From NCBI GenBank assembly GCA_023251485.1, contig JAHEYR010000003.1:1-50061 (forward strand): a DNA stretch of 50,061 bases. The letters run 5' to 3'. Position 1 is the stretch's first letter, and each line of letters starts with the position of its first letter. The translations under genes and the position numbers were made by a program. Source of the stretch: Bacteroidales bacterium (GTDB lineage: Bacteria; Bacteroidota; Bacteroidia; Bacteroidales; Cfx3-03). The notes under the pieces are model-generated. The model was given only the letters and a program-made list of their open reading frames with translations, was not told where the DNA came from and ran no database searches. Shown here one piece after another: positions 33,481-42,837 of the stretch.

Positions 33481-34206
33481 ATGAAAAAAGAGGTCATTAC
33501 ACTAAAAGATATTGTTAGAAATTACCGAGTTGGTACCGAAACAGTACGAGCCTTACGAAAAGTTTCACTTAACATCTATCAGGGAGAATTTGTTGCGTTA
33601 ATGGGGCCATCAGGTTCAGGGAAATCAACATTAATGAACATCTTAGGCTGCTTAGACACACCTACTAGTGGAGAATATTGGCTCAACAGCCATGACGTAA
33701 GCAAGTTAGACGACAGTTCTTTAGCTGAAATACGAAATCGTGAGATTGGCTTTGTTTTTCAGACATTTAATCTTCTCCCACGTTCTTCTGCACTTGAAAA
33801 CGTAATGCTTCCTCAGATTTATGCAGGGATACCGAAACAAGCACGTATCGAACGAGCCAGAGAGGTACTTTTAGATGTAAAATTGGAGGATAGAATGGAC
33901 CATAAGCCAAACGAACTCTCAGGAGGACAACGTCAACGTGTAGCTGTTGCACGCGCACTTGTAAATAAACCATCTATTATACTTGCCGATGAGCCAACAG
34001 GGAATCTTGATTCAAAGACTTCACATGAGATAATGGGGCTAATTGAACATATTCATAAATCAGGCAACACAATTATCTTAGTAACTCACGAAGAAGACAT
34101 TGCAAAACATGCCCATAGAATCGTTCGTTTAAAAGATGGCGAAATAGCATCGGACGAAATGAATGATGACATAAGAACAGTTTCGTTTTACGAAAACGAA
34201 AATTAA
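33481..34206 (+). CDS. LolD/MacB-type ABC transporter ATPase, standing alone
   Basis: The 241-residue cytoplasmic ATPase has Walker [10 protein letters not shown] (residues 41-49), Q-loop FQTFNLLPR, signature [15 protein letters not shown] and Walker [14 protein letters not shown], the last two typical of the LolD/MacB/FtsE group that drives MacB-type permeases. No MacB/LolC permease is next to it. A TATTTTTG element at 33391-33398 suggests its own promoter, 82 bases upstream. It is 137 bases after the methyltransferase, so it may or may not belong to the ABC-2 exporter operon; ABC-2 permeases normally use another ATPase type. Confidence 0.93.
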   Translation: MKKEVITLKDIVRNYRVGTETVRALRKVSLNIYQGEFVALMGPSGSGKSTLMNILGCLDTPTSGEYWLNSHDVSKLDDSSLAEIRNREIGFVFQTFNLLPRSSALENVMLPQIYAGIPKQARIERAREVLLDVKLEDRMDHKPNELSGGQRQRVAVARALVNKPSIILADEPTGNLDSKTSHEIMGLIEHIHKSGNTIILVTHEEDIAKHAHRIVRLKDGEIASDEMNDDIRTVSFYENEN

Positions 34207-34263
34207 CCAACAGTTGAACTCTTTTCGATCATTTTGGTTAGCCTTCTCTGTAAACTGTTGAAC

Positions 34264-34824
34264 ATGCAAAAAGAATGGAAGATCTATACTCGTACCGGCG
34301 ATTTGGGACAAACCTCATTAATCGGAGGTAGACGAGTACCCAAATATCATGATAAAATTGAAGCTTATGGCACTGTTGATGAGCTATGTGCATTCATCGG
34401 TGTTATCAGAGATCATGATATTGATGCTGAGACACGGTCTTTCTTAATCAAAATACAAGAAGACTTATTTGTAATTGAAGCACTACTCGCGGCAGATTCC
34501 GATGTTGAAAAGCAAAAACTTCCTCTACTTTCAGAAAGTGAAGTAACGAAACTGGAAACGGCTATCGATGAAATGAATAAGTCACTCAACGCACTCACTA
34601 CCTTTATCTTACCAGGTGGACATGTTGTGGTATCTTATTGTCATGTAGCCAGAACTATTTGTAGGAGAGCAGAACGAACAGTTCTAAAGCTTTTTCCAGA
34701 GAATCCTGTTGACCCTATTTGCCAAAAGTATCTCAACAGACTATCCGATTATCTCTTTGTACTAGCACGAAAACTGAGCAAGGATTTAAATGTAGAAGAA
34801 AAACCCTGGATACCAACAATTTAA
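34264..34824 (+). CDS. PduO-type cob(I)alamin adenosyltransferase
   Basis: The 186-residue cytoplasmic enzyme transfers the adenosyl group of ATP to cob(I)alamin to make coenzyme B12. Family marks are IYTRTGDLGQTSLIGGRRV at the N-terminus (ATP binding), the EAYGTVDELCAFIG helix and ARTICRRAERTVLKLF plus LNRLSDYLFVLARKLS at the C-terminus. I use the ATG at 34264 (MQKEWKI), since residues encoded from 34234 do not fit the family. CAACAGTT (34208) and AACTGTTG (34253) could form a hairpin around the leader. B12-dependent functions are thus present in this organism. Confidence 0.93.
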   Translation: MQKEWKIYTRTGDLGQTSLIGGRRVPKYHDKIEAYGTVDELCAFIGVIRDHDIDAETRSFLIKIQEDLFVIEALLAADSDVEKQKLPLLSESEVTKLETAIDEMNKSLNALTTFILPGGHVVVSYCHVARTICRRAERTVLKLFPENPVDPICQKYLNRLSDYLFVLARKLSKDLNVEEKPWIPTI

Positions 34825-34862
34825 TTTTATTTTATTTTTTTTATAAAGAAATAAAAAAGAGC

Positions 34863-34892
34863 TTGTTTTCTTAATAGAAAAAATTACTTTTG
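34863..34892 (+). promoter_or_regulatory. Promoter of the DUF2795 gene
   Basis: TTG at 34863-34865, a 19-base spacer and TACTTTTG at 34885-34892 match the -33/-7 consensus. Start near 34898 supports the ATG at 34926 and rules out the TTG at 34890, which lies inside the -7 element. Confidence 0.7.
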
Positions 34893-34925
34893 CAAAATGA
34901 AACAACCCCCAAAATCTTCATATAT

Positions 34926-35147
34926 ATGTATTGGACGTTAGAATTAGCATCAAAACTCGAAGACGCTCCATGGCCTGCCACCAAAGAGGAGTTGCTCGAC
35001 TATGCCATTCGCTCTGGAGCCCCTATGGAAGTTATCGAGAACTTGCAGGAAATAGAGGACGAGGGTGAGATCTACGAAAGTATTGATGATCTTTGGCCTG
35101 AATATCCAACGAAGGAAGACTTTTTTTTCCACGAAGACGAATATTAA
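34926..35147 (+). CDS. DUF2795 acidic small protein
   Basis: The 73-residue acidic protein begins MYWTLELASKLEDAPWPATK, continues with LLDYAIRSGAPMEVIENLQE and ends DDLWPEYPTKEDFFFHEDEY. This is the highly conserved Bacteroidota DUF2795 family, whose members nearly always start with MYWTLELA; this supports the start chosen. It has no membrane segment and its function is unknown, perhaps a regulatory or adaptor role. It has its own promoter and terminator, so it is a single-gene unit ahead of secA. Confidence 0.88.
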   Translation: MYWTLELASKLEDAPWPATKEELLDYAIRSGAPMEVIENLQEIEDEGEIYESIDDLWPEYPTKEDFFFHEDEY

Positions 35148-35152
35148 GTCTA

Positions 35153-35189
35153 CAAAAGGCATCCTAAAAATGGATGCCTTTTGTTTTTC
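35153..35189 (+). terminator. Rho-independent terminator after DUF2795 gene
   Basis: CAAAAGGCATCC (35153-35164) pairs perfectly with GGATGCCTTTTG (35172-35183) around a 7-base loop, and TTTTT follows. It lies just after the DUF2795 stop. Confidence 0.9.
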
Positions 35190-35356
35190 AATGAAACAAC
35201 AGTTACTTTTTAAAGAAAAATCAAGTAACTTTGCTTCTGGAACTTTTTCCCCTATAAAATAAAAAACAGTAATTCAGTCTGATAAAACTGACAATTTGTC
35301 GTTGGCATTAGTTTTGTTTTACAAAAGTCTTGTGCTAAATAAAATAAAAAAACACC

Positions 35357-38300
35357 ATGGTAAACTTTCTCTCAAAACTTTTCGGAACAAAAGCTGAAAA
35401 AGACTTAAAAGAACTAAACCCGATTCTGAATACTACCCTTAAGGTATATCCTGAAATTGCTAAATTATCAAACGATGAATTAAGAGCTAAAACCATTGAG
35501 TTTAAAGCTGCAATAAAGGAAAGAATAAAAGCTGAGGAAGATGAGATCGCATCTATAAAAGAACGTATCGATTCTGACTATGAAATGGATGTTGAAGAGA
35601 AAGAAACCCTCTATCAGACCATAGAAAAACTTGAAAAAGATTGCTATAGCAAAACACAGGTAATTCTTAATGAGATACTACCGGAAGCATTCTCTGTAAT
35701 GACAGAGACCGCTAAACGTTTTAAAGAAAATGAGATCATTGAAGTTACGGCTACAGATTTTGATCGCGATCTGGCAACGAGAAGAGCCAATATCAGCATC
35801 GAAGGAGACAAAGCTTATTTTCAAAATAGTTGGATGGCAGGTGGTAATCTTATTACCTGGGATATGGCTCATTATGATGTTCAGCTTATCGGTGGTATTG
35901 TTTTGCATCAGGGTAAAATATCTGAAATGGCTACCGGTGAAGGAAAAACACTGGTTGCAACATTACCTATTTATCTTAACGCACTGCCAGGTAAGGGGGT
36001 TCACCTTGTTACAGTAAATGACTATCTGGCAAAACGTGACTCTGAATGGATGGGCATGCTTTATGAATTTCATGGTCTGAAAGTGGATTGCATCGATCGC
36101 CATGCGCCTAACTCTACGGAAAGAAGAAACGCCTATTTAGCCGATATCACTTACGGTACAAACAACGAATTTGGTTTCGACTACCTCCGTGACAATATGA
36201 CTCACGATCCGGATGAAATGGTTCAACGTGAACACAACTTTGCGATTGTGGATGAGGTTGACTCTGTTTTAATCGATGATGCCCGTACCCCACTGATCAT
36301 CTCCGGCCCTACCCCTCGTGGTGATCATCAGGAGTTCGACGATCTAAAGCCTCAGGTAACAAAGCTGTATAATGCTCAACGTACTTATGTTACAAGTCTA
36401 TTAGCCGATGCTAAAAGGTTATTACAAGAAGACAAAAGCAATGACGACAAAAAAAAAGGTGCAGACTATTTACTTAGAGCGTATAGAGGACTTCCAAAAC
36501 ACAAGCCCCTCATCAAGTTCTTAAGTGAGCCTGGTATCAAGTCGTTGCTACAAAGCACAGAGAATTATTATATGCAGGAGCAAAATCGCAACATGCATAT
36601 CATAGATGAGCCCCTCTTCTTTGTTATTGACGAAAAAAATAATCAAATAGAGCTTACCGATAAAGGTATTGATCTCTTAAGTCAATCATATAGTGATAAC
36701 AACTTCTTCCTCTTACCCGATGTAGGATTAGAAATAGCAGAGATAGAACATCAGGGATTATCTGATGCCGAGAAGGTTGAGAAGAAGAGCGTGTTGCTAA
36801 GTGATTATTCCATAAAATCCGAACGTGTTCATACTGTAAATCAATTATTACGTGCCTACGCATTATTCGAAATCGATGTTCAATATGTAGTCATGGATAA
36901 CAAGGTTAAAATTGTTGATGAGGGTACCGGTCGTATTCTTGAAGGCCGTCGTTATTCAGATGGACTACATCAGGCAATTGAAGCAAAAGAAAACGTTCAG
37001 ATTGAAGCAGCAACCCAAACATATGCTACCATTACACTCCAGAACTACTTCAGGATGTACAAGAAGCTGGCAGGTATGACAGGTACTGCTATTACAGAAG
37101 CTGGTGAGTTCTGGGACATCTACAAACTGGATGTAGTTGAGATCCCCACAAACAAACCAATTGTAAGAAACGACCGTGAAGATTTAATCTATAAATCGAA
37201 AAGAGCGAAATTTAATGCTGTAATTGACGAAGTTGAAGTACTTGTTAAAGCAGGACGTCCTGTGTTAGTTGGTACTACTTCTGTTGAAACATCTGAACTC
37301 TTAAGCCGTATGTTGAGTTTACGCAATATTAAACACAATGTATTAAACGCGAAGTTCCATCAACGTGAAGCTGAAATTGTTCAGGAAGCTGGTAAAACAA
37401 GTACGGTAACAATCGCAACAAACATGGCAGGTCGTGGTACCGACATCAAGTTAGGACCCGGCGTAAAAGAAGCAGGTGGACTTGCTATTATTGGTACAGA
37501 ACGTCACGAATCACGTCGTGTAGACCGCCAGTTAAGAGGTCGTGCCGGACGTCAGGGTGACCCCGGTTCTTCCCAATTCTTTGTATCGCTTGAGGACGAC
37601 CTGATGCGTATGTTTGGTTCGGCCCGTATTGCGAAAGTAATGGACAGCCTCGGATTGAAAGAAGGTGAGGTCATTCAGCATTCAATGATTACCAAGTCTA
37701 TAGAACGTGCCCAAAAGAAAGTTGAAGAGAATAACTTCGGTATTCGTAAGCGTTTGCTTGAATATGACGACGTTATGAACCAACAACGTGAGGTAATCTA
37801 TAAGAAACGTCGTCACGCTCTGTTTGGAGAACGCTTGGCTGTCGATATTGCCAATATGATGTACGATGTTTGCGAACAGATTGTTTCTGATCATCAGGAG
37901 GCAGGCGACTATGATGGATTCATCACAAGCACCTTAAAGAACCTGGCTATCGATCCGAAAGTGAGCGCGGAAGAGTTTGAAAAGACCAATAAGGATGAAT
38001 TAACCAATAGAATCTATCTCGATCTATATGCTAGTTATAAGGCAAAGACAAAACTGATTGCCGAAAGAGCTACGCCTGTCATCAGAGATGTCTATGAAAA
38101 CCATCCTCATTACGAAAATATCGCGATTCCATTTACCGATGGAAGAAAAACCATGCAGGTAGTTGCCAACTTAAAGAAAGCATATACTGATCGTGGTCGT
38201 GAGGTAATTCTTTCTTTTGAAAAAGGAATCTGTTTGGCTAGCATTGATGATGCATGGAAAGAACATCTTAGAGAATTAGATGATTTGAAACAAAGTGTTC

Positions 38301-38650
38301 AAAATGCATCGTATGAGCAAAAAGATCCACTATTAATTTATAAATTTGAATCGTTCAATCTATTCAAACAATTAATTTTAAAGGTTAATCGCGAAATAAG
38401 TTCATTCCTATTAAAAGGAAATTTACCTATGACTGATCCAGAGCAGGTTAAAGAGGCACCTCATGTTCCTAAGAACAGTGATCGCTCTAAAGTAAGAGAA
38501 GGAAGACAAGATCCACTTTCTCAAGTTGGACCTACATCGCAACCCGAAATTACTGCACCTATTCACGTGGAGAAGAGAGTTGGACGAAACGACTTATGCC
38601 CTTGTGGTAGTGGTAAGAAGTACAAAAATTGTCACGGTAAAGAAGAATAA
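35357..38650 (+). CDS. secA: Protein translocase ATPase SecA
   Basis: The 1097-residue SecA drives preprotein export through SecYEG. Walker A MATGEGKT is at residues 191-198 and the DEVD box in [19 protein letters not shown] follows the [15 protein letters not shown] motif. The NBD2 section has [13 protein letters not shown] and [18 protein letters not shown]. The C-terminal zinc motif is [14 protein letters not shown]. About 200 residues beyond the E. coli length are in the long insertion around residues 330-440, a Bacteroidota feature. TAACTTTG at 35226-35233 and TAGTTTTG at 35309-35316 are possible -7 elements. A lipoprotein gene follows 34 bases later. Confidence 0.98.
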   Translation: MVNFLSKLFGTKAEKDLKELNPILNTTLKVYPEIAKLSNDELRAKTIEFKAAIKERIKAEEDEIASIKERIDSDYEMDVEEKETLYQTIEKLEKDCYSKTQVILNEILPEAFSVMTETAKRFKENEIIEVTATDFDRDLATRRANISIEGDKAYFQNSWMAGGNLITWDMAHYDVQLIGGIVLHQGKISEMATGEGKTLVATLPIYLNALPGKGVHLVTVNDYLAKRDSEWMGMLYEFHGLKVDCIDRHAPNSTERRNAYLADITYGTNNEFGFDYLRDNMTHDPDEMVQREHNFAIVDEVDSVLIDDARTPLIISGPTPRGDHQEFDDLKPQVTKLYNAQRTYVTSLLADAKRLLQEDKSNDDKKKGADYLLRAYRGLPKHKPLIKFLSEPGIKSLLQSTENYYMQEQNRNMHIIDEPLFFVIDEKNNQIELTDKGIDLLSQSYSDNNFFLLPDVGLEIAEIEHQGLSDAEKVEKKSVLLSDYSIKSERVHTVNQLLRAYALFEIDVQYVVMDNKVKIVDEGTGRILEGRRYSDGLHQAIEAKENVQIEAATQTYATITLQNYFRMYKKLAGMTGTAITEAGEFWDIYKLDVVEIPTNKPIVRNDREDLIYKSKRAKFNAVIDEVEVLVKAGRPVLVGTTSVETSELLSRMLSLRNIKHNVLNAKFHQREAEIVQEAGKTSTVTIATNMAGRGTDIKLGPGVKEAGGLAIIGTERHESRRVDRQLRGRAGRQGDPGSSQFFVSLEDDLMRMFGSARIAKVMDSLGLKEGEVIQHSMITKSIERAQKKVEENNFGIRKRLLEYDDVMNQQREVIYKKRRHALFGERLAVDIANMMYDVCEQIVSDHQEAGDYDGFITSTLKNLAIDPKVSAEEFEKTNKDELTNRIYLDLYASYKAKTKLIAERATPVIRDVYENHPHYENIAIPFTDGRKTMQVVANLKKAYTDRGREVILSFEKGICLASIDDAWKEHLRELDDLKQSVQNASYEQKDPLLIYKFESFNLFKQLILKVNREISSFLLKGNLPMTDPEQVKEAPHVPKNSDRSKVREGRQDPLSQVGPTSQPEITAPIHVEKRVGRNDLCPCGSGKKYKNCHGKEE

Positions 38651-38684
38651 TTTTATAAACGACGGAAAATAAGATATAAAAGAC

Positions 38685-39113
38685 ATGAAAAGACTAATCT
38701 ATTTTATTGGCTTGATTATTTTGTTTTCCGTCGTCTCTTTCGGATGTCAGAAAGACGCACAATCGAAAGGAACTCTTTACACTCCTTATGCTGATATCAT
38801 AAATCCTCCTGATACATTTATGATCTACTATAATTCATTATCATATGGCGCCCAACTATCAGGAAAAATTCAATTCAAAGCCGATGCTGTATGGTCAATT
38901 ACCCAATTGCCAGGCACACCTTTATTAGCCTGGTTTAACAGAGCTGATAAAACAGACCCTTTTCAATTTGCAGCTGAAACAACAGTTGGACTTCAAGGAA
39001 ACTACGGCTATGATTTATCCGTTAAAAACACAACGGCTCCTAATGGAGTCAGCATCTATTTACAATTCATCAAAAAGAATCAAAGCTATGACACTTTTAG
39101 TACGAAATACTAA
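38685..39113 (+). CDS. Small lipoprotein, function unknown
   Basis: A 142-residue lipoprotein with the signal MKRLIYFIGLIILFSVVSFGC (Cys21) followed by a beta-sandwich-like domain (FMIYYNSLSYGAQLSGKIQF, SITQLPGTPLLAWFNR, GLQGNYGYDLSVKN). I do not recognise the family. It starts 34 bases after secA and ends 45 bases before pyrH on the same strand, so it is probably co-transcribed with secA. Its position in a core gene block does not reveal its function. Confidence 0.7.
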   Translation: MKRLIYFIGLIILFSVVSFGCQKDAQSKGTLYTPYADIINPPDTFMIYYNSLSYGAQLSGKIQFKADAVWSITQLPGTPLLAWFNRADKTDPFQFAAETTVGLQGNYGYDLSVKNTTAPNGVSIYLQFIKKNQSYDTFSTKY

Positions 39114-39158
39114 TCGTTAGCGTCTGATCATACGCGTCATTATAAACTATTTTAACGT

Positions 39159-39866
39159 ATGCAATACAAAAGAGTTTTACTCAAACTAAGTGGAGAAGCC
39201 CTAATGGGGAACCAACAATATGGCATCGACTCCACTCGTCTCAATGAATATGCAACAGAGATAAAATCTATTGTTGATCAAAATGTACAAGTTTCTATTG
39301 TTATTGGAGGAGGGAACATCTTCAGAGGACTGAAAGGAGCCACACAGGGCTTCGATCGGGTACAGGGTGACTATATGGGGATGCTGGCTACTGTGATCAA
39401 CAGCATGGCACTTCAAAGCGCATTAAACAATATAGGCATTGCCACACAATTACTTTCGGGTATTGCGATCGACCCTATTGCTGAATCGATGAGCAGAGGT
39501 CGTGCAAAAAAATATCTATCTGAAGGAAAGGTTGTTATTATTGCAGCCGGCACTGGAAATCCTTTCTTTACTACAGATACTGCCGGTGCTTTAAGAGCGA
39601 TAGAAATAGAAGCAGATGTGATTTTAAAAGGCACCCGTGTTGATGGAGTGTATACTGCTGACCCGGAAAAAGATCCGAATGCCACAAAGTTTGATGAAAT
39701 TACTTTTGACGAAGCTTATTCTAAAGGCTTAAATGTAATGGATCTAACCGCTTTCACACTATGTAAAGAAAATGTAATGCCTTTAATTGTTTTCGACATG
39801 AATAAAGCGGGCAACTTACTTAAAGTTGTTAACGGTGAAAAAGTGGGAACACTCGTTCGTGTTTAA
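39159..39866 (+). CDS. pyrH: UMP kinase
   Basis: The 235-residue cytoplasmic amino-acid-kinase fold enzyme makes UDP from UMP and ATP and is essential for pyrimidine nucleotide synthesis. It starts YKRVLLKLSGEALMG, and shows VSIVIGGGNIFRG, VIIAAGTGNPFFTTDTAGALR and KGTRVDGVYTADPEKDP (the uridylate-binding and GTP-related loops), all typical of bacterial PyrH. The length matches the family. It is followed by frr, the usual neighbour order pyrH-frr in many bacteria, although a promoter lies between them here. Confidence 0.97.
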   Translation: MQYKRVLLKLSGEALMGNQQYGIDSTRLNEYATEIKSIVDQNVQVSIVIGGGNIFRGLKGATQGFDRVQGDYMGMLATVINSMALQSALNNIGIATQLLSGIAIDPIAESMSRGRAKKYLSEGKVVIIAAGTGNPFFTTDTAGALRAIEIEADVILKGTRVDGVYTADPEKDPNATKFDEITFDEAYSKGLNVMDLTAFTLCKENVMPLIVFDMNKAGNLLKVVNGEKVGTLVRV

Positions 39867-39890
39867 TCTTTTTATTTCAATTTCATTTTT

Positions 39891-39921
39891 TTTGCGCATT
39901 TCGAAAATCCGATTATATTTG
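39891..39921 (+). promoter_or_regulatory. Promoter of frr
   Basis: TTTG at 39891-39894, a 19-base spacer and TATATTTG at 39914-39921 are an ideal Bacteroidota promoter. The start near 39927 is about 20 bases before the frr ATG. Confidence 0.8.
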
Positions 39922-39947
39922 TAACAGAACAGCAAAGCACGAATAAT

Positions 39948-40511
39948 ATGACCGAAGAATCCAATTTTGTGATTGAAGAAACAACAGAAAGCATGGATAG
40001 CGCTATCCATCATTTTGAATTTGAACTTCATAAAATCAAGGCCGGAAAAGCCTCCCCCCAAATGCTCGAAGGAGTAAAAGTGGAATATTACGGAGCAAAT
40101 ACGCCTATCGACCAAATGTCGAATATCAGTACACCTGATGCACGACAAATTGTTATTCAACCATGGGATAGAAGCACGCTTCATTCTATTGAAAAAGCCA
40201 TCATCAATGCAAATCTTGGCTTTACGCCAAGTAATACAGGAGATGTTATCAGAATCAACCTTCCGCCACTTACAGAAGAACGAAGGAGAGAAATGGTGAA
40301 GAAAGCCAAAGCTGAAACTGAAGCGGCCAAAGTAGCTATTCGCAATATCAGAAGAAATGCCAATGAGTCAGCCAGAAAACTAGAGAAAGATGGCATTGCT
40401 GAAGATGAAATTAAAGAGCTGGAAAAAGATATCCAGGTTCTTACCGACCAATATATTGTTAAAGCTGATAAAATATTTGACGCTAAAGAAAAAGATATTT
40501 TGCATGTTTAA
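39948..40511 (+). CDS. frr: Ribosome recycling factor
   Basis: The 187-residue protein releases ribosomes after termination together with EF-G. The three-helix bundle and the beta domain are visible: HKIKAGKASPQMLEGVKVEY near residue 30, DARQIVIQPWDRSTLHSIEKAI and the region LNLPPLTEERRREMVKKAK-type helix start (here INLPPLTEERRREMVKKAK), then the conserved NIRRNAN with the functional arginines. The length is normal. It has its own promoter and a terminator 24 bases after the stop, so it is a single-gene unit. Confidence 0.97.
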   Translation: MTEESNFVIEETTESMDSAIHHFEFELHKIKAGKASPQMLEGVKVEYYGANTPIDQMSNISTPDARQIVIQPWDRSTLHSIEKAIINANLGFTPSNTGDVIRINLPPLTEERRREMVKKAKAETEAAKVAIRNIRRNANESARKLEKDGIAEDEIKELEKDIQVLTDQYIVKADKIFDAKEKDILHV

Positions 40512-40532
40512 TCATGCAGATAACATCACTTT

Positions 40533-41588
40533 TCAAGGCCTTTCTTCATGAAGGGCCTTATTTTTTTTCGACAACCCTTCCGTACAGTTTTTGCAAATAT
40601 CAATTTGCTTTCTATTTGAATAAAGAGCGGTTCTGAATTCTCGATATGGAGAGTCGTTCCAAATTTGTTTAAAGCTATTATCAGCAAGGTTGCCCAACCG
40701 GTGATCTGCATCTTTATCAAAGCAGCAGGGAACAACCATCCCATCCCAAGTAACGACGCATCCACTCCACATCCTCCAACATCTATCAGGCAAAGCAGAA
40801 CGAATCTGCCAACTGCCATCAGGTGTTTGCTCATAACGTGAATATGCCGGATCGTCTATCATCAAATCACTCCCTTTTTCAAAGTCGTATATCTGAGCAC
40901 TCTTTATCTGAACTTCGTCCACTCCTACGGCTTTGCCATAAGCTTTTATCTCATCGATCTGATGCTTGTTATGTGCAAAAGCAATAAACTGAAGTATCAC
41001 ATAAGGCGTTGAAGCACCGGCCTCTCTTTTGGCAGTAATTAAATTATGCAGACCCTCCTTTACTTTTTCTACATCCCCCGAAATACGATATTTTCCATAG
41101 GTATCCTGATCCATTCCATCCAAAGAAACGATTAAACGACTGAGCCCTGACTTCACAGTCTGGCGAGCCTTCTCTACAGTTAGATAATGTCCATTCGTTG
41201 ACGTTGCGGTATAAATACCATTTTTATTGGCATACGCCACCAGCTCTAAAAACTGTGTATGTAAATAAGGTTCACCCTGGAAATACAGTGTCAGATAAAT
41301 CAAATGATCTTTTACCTGGTTGATTATATTCTGAAATAAATCGGGATTAATCCTCCCGGTCGGACGTGTAAATTTTCTCAACCCCGAAGGACATTCTTTG
41401 CAACGGAGATTGCAGAATGTCGTTACTTCTATCGACATCGAGAAAGGATATCCTTTGATTTTAGGTCGCTTTAGTATTTTGGAAACGAAATAAGAAAACG
41501 ATAATAGTACAAAATTATATAGTTTGAACGGTTTAACACAAGACAGAAAATGAAACCCATCTTTAACAAAAGAACGATAGTTAAGCAT
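40533..41588 (-). CDS. Radical SAM/SPASM domain protein
   Basis: A 351-residue cytoplasmic Fe-S protein. The radical SAM cluster is held by Cys59, Cys63 and Cys66 in TTFCNLRCKECPSG (Cx3Cx2C), followed by TLYFQGEPYLH (the GxP-like SAM loop). A C-terminal SPASM-like region contains CWRMWSGCVVTWDGMVVPCC and ICKNC for extra clusters. Such enzymes modify peptides, sulfatases or cell-wall molecules. No precursor peptide gene is visible. The next gene upstream on the minus strand, an AI-2E transporter, ends four bases before the start, so the two are co-transcribed. Its last codons overlap the frr terminator hairpin. Confidence 0.88.
   Translation of the reverse strand: MLNYRSFVKDGFHFLSCVKPFKLYNFVLLSFSYFVSKILKRPKIKGYPFSMSIEVTTFCNLRCKECPSGLRKFTRPTGRINPDLFQNIINQVKDHLIYLTLYFQGEPYLHTQFLELVAYANKNGIYTATSTNGHYLTVEKARQTVKSGLSRLIVSLDGMDQDTYGKYRISGDVEKVKEGLHNLITAKREAGASTPYVILQFIAFAHNKHQIDEIKAYGKAVGVDEVQIKSAQIYDFEKGSDLMIDDPAYSRYEQTPDGSWQIRSALPDRCWRMWSGCVVTWDGMVVPCCFDKDADHRLGNLADNSFKQIWNDSPYREFRTALYSNRKQIDICKNCTEGLSKKNKALHEERP
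40535..40568 (+). terminator. Terminator of frr
   Basis: AAGGCCTTT (40535-40543) pairs with AAGGGCCTT (40551-40559), one wobble, with a 7-base loop; ATTTTTTTT follows. It is 24 bases after the frr stop and lies within the last codons of the convergent radical SAM gene. Confidence 0.85.
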
Positions 41589-41592
41589 TAAT

Positions 41593-42702
41593 TTATAGAT
41601 TTTGTGTTAGTTTCTGCACCACCCTGAATTTCAAAAAGAATTGCTTTGCAATCACCCTAATGACAGTATAAGTAGGTATCGCTAAAACCATTCCGGGCAC
41701 TCCGGCTAAACTACCAGCCATAAGCACCACAAAAAAGATCTCCAATGGATGAGCTTTAACTCTATTCGAAAAGACAAAAGGTTGAATCACAAAATTATCA
41801 ACCATATTAGCGGCCGAGAACACACAAACAATGGTGATAGCCATGGGTATAATATCATTGTAATTTCCAGCCGACATAATAGATGAAACACCTATTAAAA
41901 TACCAATAATTGCACCAATCAAAGGGCCCACATATGGAATAATATTCATCAACCCGCCAAAACATCCTATTAACAATGCATTAGGAACCTTAAAGATGGA
42001 TAAGCCGATTACCTCCAACGACATCATTGTGAGTAATTGAATACAGATTCCGGAAAAATAACGTGATAACAAGATATTTGATTCATGCAGGACATTCGAA
42101 ATCCGTTCATCATATTTTTGTGGTAGAAGTAACAAAATAATATTTGTAAAAAGCTTGTCTTCTTTTAGGAAAAAGAAAGAGATAAAAACGACGGAGAAGA
42201 GACCTATGATCATATTAGAAGCAAAATTCACGATACTTCCTAATAAGTCAGTAACAGAAGAAAAGCTCACAATTTCTTTTGCTTTGCTGATTAATATTGC
42301 ATCCAGATTCTCTCTTTGACCTAAAATTCCATAATCATGTAGAAAGTTTTGTAGTCCAATATATCGTTGATGGAAATCTTTACTAATTACATTGACATCA
42401 ATAGCTGCCACAATACGAGCCTGTTGTAGTATCAGAGGGACAAATATAACAGCCAGTCCTATAATGGATCCAACAATAATAAGAAGCGCGATAGCAGTGC
42501 TCCATGAATGAGGTATCCTGATTTTTTTAAATCGTACTCCATCCAAAAACTTAACAATGGGTTTCCCTACTATTGAGATAACCACTGCAATAAGAGTATA
42601 GATAACCAAATTAGCGAAATACCACATCACGAAGAGCACTCCACAAACCGCCAACCCTCCAATAATATATTTTGTAATTTTTCCCATGAAATTTAATTTC
42701 AC
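41593..42702 (-). CDS. AI-2E family transporter
   Basis: This 369-residue inner-membrane protein has about eight hydrophobic segments and the AI-2E (UPF0118/PerM) signatures: GKPIVKFLDGVRF near residue 46, the amphipathic middle domain, and NIIPYVGPLIGAIIGILIGV near residue 252, with DNFVIQPFVFSNRVKAHPL in the last third. The family includes AI-2 exporters and Na+/H+ antiporters, so the substrate is open. The start may be at Met6 (MGKITKY). A terminator lies between it and metK, so it has its own unit with the downstream radical SAM gene. Confidence 0.9.
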   Translation of the reverse strand: MKLNFMGKITKYIIGGLAVCGVLFVMWYFANLVIYTLIAVVISIVGKPIVKFLDGVRFKKIRIPHSWSTAIALLIIVGSIIGLAVIFVPLILQQARIVAAIDVNVISKDFHQRYIGLQNFLHDYGILGQRENLDAILISKAKEIVSFSSVTDLLGSIVNFASNMIIGLFSVVFISFFFLKEDKLFTNIILLLLPQKYDERISNVLHESNILLSRYFSGICIQLLTMMSLEVIGLSIFKVPNALLIGCFGGLMNIIPYVGPLIGAIIGILIGVSSIMSAGNYNDIIPMAITIVCVFSAANMVDNFVIQPFVFSNRVKAHPLEIFFVVLMAGSLAGVPGMVLAIPTYTVIRVIAKQFFLKFRVVQKLTQNL

Positions 42703-42768
42703 TCAAAGTTAATAATGAAACAGAGAAAATCAACCAACAGACGAAGAAAATAGGAGCGCCTCTATACA

Positions 42769-42822
42769 AAAAAAGAAAAAGCTGTCGTAGGAAAGATATA
42801 CCCGCAACAGCTTTTTCTTTTT
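42769..42822 (-). terminator. Terminator of metK
   Basis: AAAAAGAAAAAGCTGT (about 42770-42785) is complementary to 42807-42822, with a 21-base loop; on the minus strand the arm is followed by a T-rich run. It is 15 bases after the metK stop at 42838. Confidence 0.75.
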
Positions 42823-42837
42823 GTAAACACCTTATTA

